Below are positions 1 through 5,070 of a DNA stretch of 5,070 nucleotides, one piece after another; position 1 is the first letter of the stretch; each line of letters opens with the position of its first letter. This DNA is from Alphaproteobacteria bacterium (GTDB lineage: Bacteria > Pseudomonadota > Alphaproteobacteria > Rhizobiales > Beijerinckiaceae). The stretch spans positions 1 through 5,070 of the forward strand of contig RFZR01000139.1 in NCBI GenBank assembly GCA_009920595.1, written 5' to 3'. The notes beneath the pieces were generated by a model. That model did no database searches. It had not been told where the DNA came from and worked only from the letters and a program-made list of their open reading frames with translations. The translations under genes and the position numbers were made by a program.

Positions 1-921
1 CATCGTGTGCCGGGCGGTTCTTCAAGCGGTTCAGGTGTTGCGGTGGCATCGGGCATGATACCGGGTGCTCTTGGGTCTGACACAGGCGGATCTATTCGTC
101 TGCCCTCGTCATTCGCTGGCATGGTGGGTTTAAAAACAACAGCAGGTTTGATCCCGACAACCGGTGTTTTACCCCTCTCACCCATGCTGGATACGATTGG
201 TCCGATGACACGCACCGTGCGTGATGCGGCACTCTTGTTTGATGTGCTTACAGAGCAAGTCGAGGGAACGAGTGTACCTTCGTCCCTAAATGACTCAAAA
301 GCCTTTGAAGGCAAACGCATCGGTATCCCGGAGGATTTGGGTGTTAAACTTCATCCGCATACAGAAAAGATCTGGCAAGAGACGATCAGCCGAATAAAGA
401 ATGCGGGGGCAATACTGGTGCCTGTACGTTTTCCAAAGAGTCTTGCTGATTATGCAGCGCCTTGCGGTATGTTCCTCGCTGTTGATGGATATCGTAATTA
501 TCGTGATTTTGCAGATGAGGATCCTAATCGCTTAGGTGAAGCTGTTAGACGTCGCATGATAAGTGGGAAATCTGTTACGGCCACTGACTATCTTGAAAAT
601 CTTGTAAACCGCGATCGAAACAAAGCAGCAATCGCGAAGAGTTTCGAGATAATTGATGCGTTATTGACGCCGACAACAGCTTTTCCCGCGCCAGTGCTCG
701 GCGAACATCCTGAACATGATAGTCCTGCTGTCTTTACGCGTTTCGCAAATTATTTTGAATTGGCGGCAATCAGTCTTCCAGCGGGTGTGACATCGGAGGG
801 CTTGCCTGTGGGCATGCAATTCATCGTGCCCGGTTTCCAAGAAGCCCGTGCACTTGATTTGGCTTATCGGTTGGAGCGGAGTCTTGGGGGACCAATTCTA
901 TGCCCCCATTCAGTCAGTTGA
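1..921 (+). CDS. Amidase signature (AS) family hydrolase, C-terminal part (5' end outside window)
   Basis: The reading frame is open from base 1 (first residues His-Arg-Val-Pro), so the GTG at base 7 is not the true start; the N-terminal part, with the family's catalytic Lys, lies outside. The glycine/serine-rich signature GGSSSGSG is at residues 5-12 and the nucleophile motif GSDTGGSIR at 25-33. The presumed cis-Ser (S7) and nucleophile Ser (S31) are 24 residues apart, the spacing known for the family (as in FAAH Ser217/Ser241). The C-terminal half has usual AS landmarks: a DALLTPTT segment and a late LPAGVTSEGLPVGMQF stretch. Family members hydrolyse amides through a Ser-cisSer-Lys triad, usually in the cytoplasm. 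The substrate cannot be told. A GatA role is less likely, since no gatB or gatC is adjacent, but the upstream side is not visible. The gene ends in TGA, 85 bp before chaB on the same strand. Confidence 0.9.
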   Translation, partial: HRVPGGSSSGSGVAVASGMIPGALGSDTGGSIRLPSSFAGMVGLKTTAGLIPTTGVLPLSPMLDTIGPMTRTVRDAALLFDVLTEQVEGTSVPSSLNDSKAFEGKRIGIPEDLGVKLHPHTEKIWQETISRIKNAGAILVPVRFPKSLADYAAPCGMFLAVDGYRNYRDFADEDPNRLGEAVRRRMISGKSVTATDYLENLVNRDRNKAAIAKSFEIIDALLTPTTAFPAPVLGEHPEHDSPAVFTRFANYFELAAISLPAGVTSEGLPVGMQFIVPGFQEARALDLAYRLERSLGGPILCPHSVS

Positions 922-1006
922 TGTCTCTTCGAACATAAGCAACATCGCGAATGGTTTTCGTGCATCCGATCCGATCATGATTGTCGAGCAAGATCGGGAG
1001 GACGCG

Positions 1007-1240
1007 ATGCCTTATCATAGCAATCGGGAGTTGCCGGACCGCGTGCGCCTTCATCTGCCTGCCCACGCTCAAGATATTTTTCGGGAAGCTTTCAACCACG
1101 CTTATGAACGCTATGCTGATCCCAGTAAGCGTCATTTTGGCGGCGGTCGGGAAGCTGCTGCGCATCGTGTGGCTTGGGCCGCCGTTAAGCGCTCTTATCA
1201 TAAAGAGGGTGACCGCTGGGTGCCTCTTAATGGCGGTTAA
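1007..1240 (+). CDS. chaB: ChaB family protein (putative cation transport regulator)
   Basis: This is a 77-residue protein beginning MPYHSNRELPDRVR, the typical ChaB opening (MPY, then LP and a short basic helix). It continues with the two family landmarks: AQDIFREAFNHAYERY (residues 21-36) and AAHRVAWAAVKRSY (51-64), ending in a GDRW motif. The length matches the family (about 75-80 residues). The ATG at 1007 is chosen because homologues begin there and GGGAGGA (996-1002) lies just upstream. The longer in-frame extension to 848 overlaps the amidase gene and shows no conservation. There is no signal peptide or membrane segment, so the protein should be cytosolic. In E. coli ChaB is proposed to modulate the ChaA cation/proton antiporter, but no chaA is visible here, so the name states family rather than proven function. 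Confidence 0.9.
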   Translation: MPYHSNRELPDRVRLHLPAHAQDIFREAFNHAYERYADPSKRHFGGGREAAAHRVAWAAVKRSYHKEGDRWVPLNGG

Positions 1241-1262
1241 GACGCGGGCCATTCGTCTTAAA

Positions 1263-1280
1263 ACTTGACCCAGATCAAGT
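1263..1280. promoter_or_regulatory. FNR/FixK-type (CRP-FNR superfamily) operator
   Basis: ACTTGA-cccaga-TCAAGT is a perfect 6+6 palindrome whose core, TTGAC-N4-ATCAA (1265-1278), fits the FNR/FixK/FnrN/NnrR consensus TTGAY-N4-RTCAA. A TATTCC hexamer at 1301-1306 lies exactly where a -10 element would sit if the box were centred at -41.5 (start near 1313). That is class II activator geometry. The transcript would run into fpr with a leader of about 170 nt. It is less likely to be a chaB terminator: on the plus strand no T-run follows. Which regulator binds is unknown. Confidence 0.6.
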
Positions 1281-1325
1281 CGCCCAAACCTCCGAATGCC
1301 TATTCCGAAGCCGCGTGAGGCGAAA

Positions 1326-1342
1326 CTCAACCTGATGTTGAG
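1326..1342. repeat. Short inverted repeat in the fpr upstream region
   Basis: CTCAAC-ctgat-GTTGAG is a perfect 6-bp inverted repeat with a 5-nt centre. It lies just downstream of the start position predicted from the FNR-type box, so it could be a small hairpin at the 5' end of that transcript or a second protein-binding site. The size alone is compatible with chance. Confidence 0.35.
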
Positions 1343-1346
1343 CTAC

Positions 1347-1375
1347 ATATATTACATTTAAAAAGTGTAATATAT
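1347..1375. repeat. AT-rich 10-bp perfect inverted repeat upstream of fpr (possible operator or hairpin)
   Basis: ATATATTACA (1347-1356) and TGTAATATAT (1366-1375) are exact reverse complements around a 9-nt centre. In RNA the stem could extend inward through a U-G pair and two U-A pairs. It sits about 110 bp before the fpr start codon and just upstream of the candidate promoters. This suits an operator for a dimeric regulator. I cannot assign it to a known family; the outer half-sites do not fit Fur, LysR or SoxS-type sites well. It is not followed by a T-run in either direction, so it is not a convincing intrinsic terminator. Confidence 0.5.
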
Positions 1376-1386
1376 TAAAATTTACG

Positions 1387-1414
1387 TTGAATTTCGATAA
1401 TTAATTGATATAAC
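1387..1414 (+). promoter_or_regulatory. Candidate sigma70 promoter P1 for fpr
   Basis: TTGAAT (1387-1392), a 16-bp spacer and TATAAC (1409-1414, five of six matches to TATAAT) form a plausible housekeeping promoter in the AT-rich block before fpr. The start would fall near 1421. The -10 is overlapped by a perfect inverted repeat, AATTG-N6-CAATT (1403-1418), where a bound protein would block the polymerase. Confidence 0.45.
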
Positions 1415-1427
1415 AATTGAGATGGGT

Positions 1428-1457
1428 TTGACAAAATGTCGCACCCTATCGAATAAG
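1428..1457 (+). promoter_or_regulatory. Candidate sigma70 promoter P2 for fpr
   Basis: A perfect -35 consensus TTGACA (1428-1433) is followed after 18 bp by AATAAG (1452-1457, four of six matches at the -10). The start would be near 1464, giving a 20-nt leader that still holds the AGGCGG ribosome-binding sequence at 1476-1481. The -35 is strong but the -10 and spacing are only fair. Confidence 0.4.
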
Positions 1458-1483
1458 AGATCAGGCGAAGCGGGCAGGCGGCT

Positions 1484-2257
1484 ATGAGCGCATTTCTAGA
1501 AGAAACCGTATTGAGCGTTCATCATTGGACGGACCGGCTTTTCAGTTTCACAACCACCCGCAATCGCAGTTTTCGTTTTCGCAACGGCCAATTCTCGATG
1601 ATCGGCCTGCCTGTTGATGGCAAGCCTTTGCTGCGCGCCTATTCAATCGCGAGCCCGAATTATGACGACAAGCTCGAATTCTTTTCGATCAAAGTGCCTG
1701 ATGGTCCTTTGACGTCACGTCTCTTGAATATTGTTCCTGGCGACAAAATCATCGTCGGGCAAAAAGCCACGGGTACTTTGTTGCTTGAAAATTTATTGCC
1801 CGGAAAACATCTCTATCTTTTTGGAACAGGCACAGGTTTGGCACCGTTCTTAAGTCTCATTCGTGATCCTGAAACTTATGAAAAATTTGAAAAAGTTGTT
1901 CTCGTTCATGGCACGCGTGAAGTCGCCGAACTTGCTTATAGCGACATGATCGAGAAGGAATTGCCCGAAGATGAATTTTTGGGTGAGTTCGTGCGCGATA
2001 AATTGATCTATTATCCGACAGTGACGCGTGAGCCCTTTAAAAATCGCGGCCGTATTACGGATCTGATCTCTGCCGATTTATTGACGAGTGATATTGGTCT
2101 GCCTGCACTCAACGCAAAAGATGATCGCATCATGATTTGCGGATCGCAGGGCTTGAATATTGATCTCACAAATATTCTTAAAGCGCGTGGCTTTGAAGAA
2201 GGCTCAAGCGGCGAGCCTGCGACCTATGTCGTCGAGAAGGCGTTTGTGGAAAGGTAG
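1484..2257 (+). CDS. fpr: Ferredoxin/flavodoxin-NADP+ reductase (FPR)
   Basis: This complete 257-residue FAD flavoprotein moves electrons between NADPH and ferredoxin or flavodoxin in the cytoplasm. The FAD-binding half carries the R-x-Y-S motif RAYS (residues 51-54), then FFSIK (66-70) and GPLTSRL (74-80). The NADP-binding half has GTGTGLAPF (114-122), VHGTR (141-145), the TREP and RGRI segments (181-192), whose arginines are expected to contact the NADPH 2'-phosphate, and MICGS (217-221). It ends in AFVER, like the Azotobacter/Rhodobacter type (usually AFVEK) and unlike the Trp-ending E. coli enzyme. Length is normal for the family. The ATG has AGGCGG five bases upstream by its end (1476-1481). 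The gene is monocistronic here: a regulatory region precedes it and a convergent hairpin follows. FPRs commonly serve oxidative-stress defence or iron-sulfur supply; an oxygen- or redox-linked control is suggested by the FNR-type box. Confidence 0.95.
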   Translation: MSAFLEETVLSVHHWTDRLFSFTTTRNRSFRFRNGQFSMIGLPVDGKPLLRAYSIASPNYDDKLEFFSIKVPDGPLTSRLLNIVPGDKIIVGQKATGTLLLENLLPGKHLYLFGTGTGLAPFLSLIRDPETYEKFEKVVLVHGTREVAELAYSDMIEKELPEDEFLGEFVRDKLIYYPTVTREPFKNRGRITDLISADLLTSDIGLPALNAKDDRIMICGSQGLNIDLTNILKARGFEEGSSGEPATYVVEKAFVER

Positions 2258-2267
2258 TTGCGTAGGT

Positions 2268-2318
2268 ATTAGGGCTTAGGGTGTAGTTTCAAATCTCGTC
2301 TACACCCTTCACCTTAAT
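2268..2318. terminator. Convergent hairpin between fpr and gabD, possible bidirectional terminator
   Basis: AGGGTGTAG (2278-2286) pairs perfectly with CTACACCCT (2300-2308) around a 13-nt loop. Outer arms ATTAGG (2268-2273) and CCTTAAT (2312-2318) pair with one bulge. It fills the 68-bp gap between two converging genes, where a shared terminator is expected. No clear U-tract follows the stem on either strand, so it is not a textbook intrinsic terminator and may act only as a 3'-end stabilising structure. Confidence 0.5.
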
Positions 2319-2325
2319 CCCGATC

Positions 2326-3767
2326 TCACTTACCCAAACCACCCATCAGCATATATTTAATCTCGGTATATTCTTCGACGCCATGAAGCGAACCTTCACG
2401 GCCGATGCCGGATTCTTTCACGCCGCCAAAAGGCGCTTCGGCGGTTGAGATGATGCCTTCATTGATGCCGACAATACCATATTCAAGCGCTTCACCGACA
2501 CGCCACACACGACCAATATCACGCGTGTAGAAATAACAAGCGAGGCCGAATTCCGTATCATTGGCCATGCGTATGGCTTCTTCTTCTGTTTTGAAACGGA
2601 AGAGCGGTGCGACGGGTCCGAATGTTTCTTCGCGCGCAATCAACATGTCGGTTGTGACATCGCGGATGACAGTCGGCTCGTAGAAAGTGCCCCCAAGCGT
2701 GTGACGTTTGCCACCGGTGATAATCTTGCCGCCTTTCTTCAAAGCGTCAGTCACATGTTCTTCAACCTTATCAACAGCAGCAGCATTGATGAGCGGTCCT
2801 GTTGTTACGCCTTCACCGAAACCATCACCCACTTTCAGTGTTGTAACGGCTTTCGCAAGTTTTTCTGCAAAAGCATCATACACACCCTCTTGCACGAGTA
2901 AGCGATTGGCACAGACACAGGTTTGACCCGCATTGCGGTATTTCGATGCCATGGCACCAGCAACCGCTGCATCAAGATCGGCATCATCAAACACGATGAA
3001 AGGCGCATTGCCACCCAATTCAAGCCCAACTTTTTTCACGGTGGTTGCGCATTGCGCCATCAGCAGTTTGCCGATCTCTGTTGACCCCGTGAAGGAGAGT
3101 GCGCGCACAATCGGGTTTGAAGTCATCTCGGCACCAATCTCGCGAGCCGGACCAGTGATCACCGAGAACACACCTTTGGGAATGCCCGCACGCTCTGCAA
3201 GTTCGGCAAGTGCAAGCGCGGAGAAGGGCGTTTCTGCAGCCGGCTTCACAACAAAAGCGCAACCCGCTGCAAGCGCAGGGCCTGCCTTCCGCGTGATCAT
3301 CGCATTCGGAAAATTCCAAGGCGTGATGGCAGCGACAACGCCGACCGGTTGTTTGATTGCAACGATGCGGGCATTCGGCCAAGGAGAGGGGATGGTCTCG
3401 CCATAGATGCGGCGTGCCTCTTCAGCGAAGAATTCAACAAAGCTCGCGCCATAGGCTTGCCTTGTTCTGCGGTCATAATGCGGCCGAGATCATCTTGATG
3501 TTCCATCATCAATTCGAACCAGCGACGAAGAATCTGTCCGCGTTGTTTTGCAGGCGTGGCAGCCCATTGTTTCTGCGCCGTTTCAGCTGATTTGATGGCA
3601 TCCGCGGTCTCTGCACGGCCCAAAGCGGGAACGGTACCGATCACTTGGCCATTGGCCGGATTGGTCACATCGATCTTTTTTGTAGAACCCGTCCAGCGAC
3701 CGGCAATATAAGCCTCCTCACGAAAGAGGCTTTTGTCTTTCAAAAGATCTTTGAATGATGAGGACAT
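2326..3767 (-). pseudogene. gabD: NAD(P)-dependent succinate-semialdehyde dehydrogenase, frame broken by a deletion
   Basis: The GabD-type enzyme oxidises succinate semialdehyde to succinate in GABA breakdown. It starts MSSSFKDLLKDKSLF with GGAG seven bases upstream (3775-3778). About 107 native residues run to the conserved EQGKPMA, then the frame shifts and 49 unrelated residues end at TGA 3297-3299. The proper sequence resumes at once in another frame: YGASFVEFFAEEARR, TPWNFPNAMITRKAG, the cofactor motif FTGSTEIG, catalytic Glu in LELGGNAP, catalytic Cys in GQTCVCANR (the CxC pair is characteristic of SSADH), EETFGP, and the usual end ELK-like EIKYMLMGG. Aligned by eye to E. coli GabD, about nine residues are missing; adding 28 bp back gives 1470 bp, or 489 residues, close to the usual 480-490. 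No other lesion was seen. Related semialdehyde dehydrogenases such as glutarate-semialdehyde dehydrogenase are possible. An assembly error would make it an intact gene. Confidence 0.85.
3448..3455 (-). other. Deletion junction / frameshift site in gabD
   Basis: On the coding strand this reads CCTATGGC. Read in the upstream frame it encodes the Pro-Met-Ala of GKPMA; read in the downstream frame it ends the codon before, then encodes, the Tyr-Gly of YGASF. In an intact homologue these are two separate sites about nine codons apart. One copy serving both roles is the scar expected when a deletion occurs between two 8-bp direct repeats. Confidence 0.75.
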
Positions 3768-3792
3768 GTCTTAACTCCGTTTTGTGATGCAG

Positions 3793-3810
3793 GCGCAATC
3801 ATTCTTGCGC
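3793..3810. promoter_or_regulatory. Palindrome in the gabD leader region, possible operator
   Basis: GCGCAA-tcattc-TTGCGC is a perfect 6+6 inverted repeat with a 6-nt centre, 26 bp upstream of the gabD start codon in the 113-bp gap after the HxlB-like gene. No T-run follows on either strand, so a terminator is unlikely. Position and symmetry suit a repressor site or a leader hairpin. The rest of the gap holds an 11-bp palindrome ATTTTCAAAAT (3850-3860) and no convincing promoter. Confidence 0.35.
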
Positions 3811-3880
3811 GTTCCTATAGCGGCTTGCGGGCTTTTACCAGAGACCCAGATTTTCAAAATGAGAGGAACCAGATGAGGAT

Positions 3881-4444
3881 TTATTCGAGATTTGTATGGC
3901 GCGTGCGCATGGTCTCGGCCGTTTCGCCGAGCCTGTCACGCAGTCGCAAAATGATGAGCTCGAACAGAATCGTTTCGGCAATCTCAAACATCGACCCCAT
4001 GGGCAGGACCGCGACCTTTGTATTTTGATCATTCGCCATGGTTTGCGCCGGAATGATGGTCAGGACATCCGCCAATTTGGGAGTCGATAAAGTCGGTTGC
4101 GATGTGATGACAGCGATGCGTGCACCATCCTCTCGCGCCGCTTTGATGAAGGCTTCTCCGGAATTGAGATGGCCCGTTCCCGCAGTCACAATCAGCAAAT
4201 CGCCTTGACCGAAATGCGGCACCGTCATGTCACCCACGACATGAACATCAAGACCTAAATGAAAGAGACGCATAGCGAAGCCTTTGATCGCCAAACCCTC
4301 GCGTCCACATCCATAAACCGCGATGTGCCGCGCGGCGATAATGGCATCGATCAAAGCATCCGCCGCATCATCTTCCACTTGCTTGAAGACGTCACCTAAT
4401 TCATGAAGCGCTTGTTGGCCGAGCGATGCAAGTGAAGAATTCAT
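3881..4444 (-). CDS. SIS-domain sugar-phosphate isomerase, 6-phospho-3-hexuloisomerase (HxlB/PHI) family
   Basis: This complete 187-residue cytosolic protein has PHI family length and layout. A helical N-terminus leads to IAVYGCGREGLAIKGFAMRLFHLG (split here as residues 41-50 and 51-64), then VVGDMTVP (69-76), GDLLIVTAGTG (81-91), LPMGSMFE (147-154) and the diagnostic C-terminus ETMRTRHTNLE, very like the HHANLE end of B. subtilis HxlB. The His of RLFHLG (H62) and Glu of MFE (E154), conserved in the family, are kept. The loop that is normally GSGSGET reads TAGTGHL here, so the sugar-phosphate site differs. PHI enzymes interconvert 3-hexulose 6-phosphate and fructose 6-phosphate. The gene starts 16 bp after the TIM-barrel gene, with a weak AAGG ribosome site, which indicates one transcript. 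No HxlA-type synthase is seen, so a sugar-catabolic role is more likely than formaldehyde fixation. Confidence 0.85.
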   Translation of the reverse strand: MNSSLASLGQQALHELGDVFKQVEDDAADALIDAIIAARHIAVYGCGREGLAIKGFAMRLFHLGLDVHVVGDMTVPHFGQGDLLIVTAGTGHLNSGEAFIKAAREDGARIAVITSQPTLSTPKLADVLTIIPAQTMANDQNTKVAVLPMGSMFEIAETILFELIILRLRDRLGETAETMRTRHTNLE

Positions 4445-4460
4445 AGAAAACCTTACGCTT

Positions 4461-5070
4461 TCATTTCACAAGATGACCAAACAAGGCTTTCTGAACGATT
4501 GCCATACTCTTGGCTGAATCTTGCCGCCGAATAGCTTCAACCAATTCGGTATGATCGGTCAGATGTTTCGCAATTTTTTTCATCGATTCCGTCGCTGCGA
4601 TATTGGTTTCACATTCTGCGACAGGATCAATGCCTGCAGTATCCGGAAATGTATCGAAATAGAGAATACCATTGTAACCAATATGATTGAGGGCTACCAG
4701 CAATTCAATGGTTTGAATGGGATGAACAGATCCGGCAATCAGTCCGTCATCACGTTTTCCATAGCCGTCATTCAGATGAACGCCCAAAAGTCGTGAATGA
4801 CGCGCTACAAGAGACGCCGCATAAGCGGGCATTTCATCGGCGTAAAGCACATGCGCAAAATCAAGCGTGACACCGAGATTTTTTTGTCCAACTTCTTTCA
4901 CAGCCAGAAGCGTCGTGCCGATATCAGGCATCAGGCTAAATGAGCGTGGTTCATTGGGTTTATACTCAATCGCAATATCAATCTTCGGATTATGGGCGGT
5001 GACTTCATTCAAAGCCGCAATCGTATCATCCCACGCTTTCCGATAATCAATTTGGAAAGCGTAATCAAAA
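4461..5070 (-). CDS. Xylose/rhamnose isomerase-like TIM-barrel sugar isomerase/epimerase, C-terminal part
   Basis: The frame stays open to the window edge (first visible residues FDYAFQIDYRKAWDD), so the N-terminus is outside; the in-frame TTG at 5012 is not a real start. The visible 202 residues are the C-terminal half of an AP-endonuclease-2-type TIM barrel. Expected metal ligands are at strand ends: Glu in IAIEYKP (residue 35), Asp and His in LDFAH (70, 73), His in VHLNDG (98), then RDD (106-108), and Asp in YFDTFP (139). The Asp-x-x-His and late Asp pattern resembles L-rhamnose isomerase, which uses Glu, Asp, His, Asp for one metal and His plus Asp pairs for the second, more than tagatose epimerase, whose fourth ligand is Glu. 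It should isomerise or epimerise a free sugar; the sugar is unknown. The HxlB-like gene follows after 16 bp, most likely in the same operon. Confidence 0.85.
   Translation of the reverse strand, partial: FDYAFQIDYRKAWDDTIAALNEVTAHNPKIDIAIEYKPNEPRSFSLMPDIGTTLLAVKEVGQKNLGVTLDFAHVLYADEMPAYAASLVARHSRLLGVHLNDGYGKRDDGLIAGSVHPIQTIELLVALNHIGYNGILYFDTFPDTAGIDPVAECETNIAATESMKKIAKHLTDHTELVEAIRRQDSAKSMAIVQKALFGHLVK

Noticed and set aside
848..1006. Longer N-terminus for the ChaB frame, starting at 848
   Set aside because: It overlaps the amidase gene and adds residues absent from the family; the ATG at 1007 has a good Shine-Dalgarno and the typical MPY start.
914..1330. 138-codon minus-strand frame opposite chaB
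   Set aside because: It is antisense to a clear ChaB gene, shows no recognisable domain and lacks a convincing ribosome site.
1335..1361. Eight-codon leader peptide ending inside the AT-rich repeat
   Set aside because: It has no ribosome site, no codon bias suggesting attenuation, and short frames like this occur by chance.
2933..3406. 157-codon plus-strand frame inside gabD
   Set aside because: It is the mirror of a highly conserved dehydrogenase coding region and resembles no protein I know.
3793..3810. Intrinsic terminator for the HxlB-like gene
   Set aside because: The stem is short and no T-run follows it on the minus strand.
3881..4444. Ribulose monophosphate (formaldehyde) pathway from the HxlB-like gene
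   Set aside because: No HxlA-type synthase is present, the partner gene is a sugar isomerase, and the substrate loop differs.
5008..5012. Start codon (TTG 5012 or ATG 5008) for the TIM-barrel protein
   Set aside because: The frame is open and protein-like to the window edge; a barrel starting here would lack its first half, and the ATG at 5008 is out of frame.
1..5070. CRISPR array, tRNA, insertion sequence, toxin-antitoxin or phage genes
   Set aside because: No regularly spaced repeats, tRNA-like folds, transposase motifs or terminal repeats were seen on reading both strands.

Overview
The window looks like an ordinary chromosomal stretch of an alphaproteobacterium, probably from the Rhizobiales/Hyphomicrobiales side. 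This rests on overall protein character (the fpr, chaB and GabD sequences), moderate GC and an FNR/FixK-type box. It is a judgement from sequence appearance, not a database result.

Left part, plus strand: the 3' end of an amidase-signature hydrolase (1-921, cut by the window edge) is followed by a small ChaB-family gene (1007-1240) with a clear Shine-Dalgarno. A 243-bp non-coding region follows (1241-1483). It is dense in signals: a perfect FNR/FixK-type palindrome, three more inverted repeats (one an AT-rich 10-bp perfect stem) and two candidate sigma70 promoters. They lead into fpr (1484-2257), a complete FAD-dependent ferredoxin/flavodoxin-NADP+ reductase. A convergent hairpin at about 2268-2318 separates fpr from the minus-strand genes.

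Right part, minus strand, in transcription order: a metal-dependent TIM-barrel sugar isomerase/epimerase (5070-4461, N-terminus outside the window), then 16 bp later a SIS-domain protein of the 6-phospho-3-hexuloisomerase (HxlB/PHI) type (4444-3881), then after a 113-bp gap a GabD-type succinate-semialdehyde dehydrogenase (3767-2326). The first two are tightly spaced and probably form part of a sugar-catabolic operon. In it, a ketose made by the TIM-barrel enzyme, once phosphorylated, would be fed by the isomerase towards fructose 6-phosphate. That pathway is inference.

The gabD reading frame is broken once. The break lies at an 8-bp sequence that matches both ends of a segment expected in intact homologues and missing here, which fits a 28-bp microhomology deletion (or an assembly collapse). 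Catalytic residues downstream of the break are intact, so the lesion looks recent.

I saw no tRNA or rRNA, CRISPR array, insertion sequence or phage gene. I do not see a clearly new biological system. The points most worth checking are the gabD lesion, the regulatory region before fpr, and the unusual pairing and altered sugar-phosphate loop of the HxlB-like protein.
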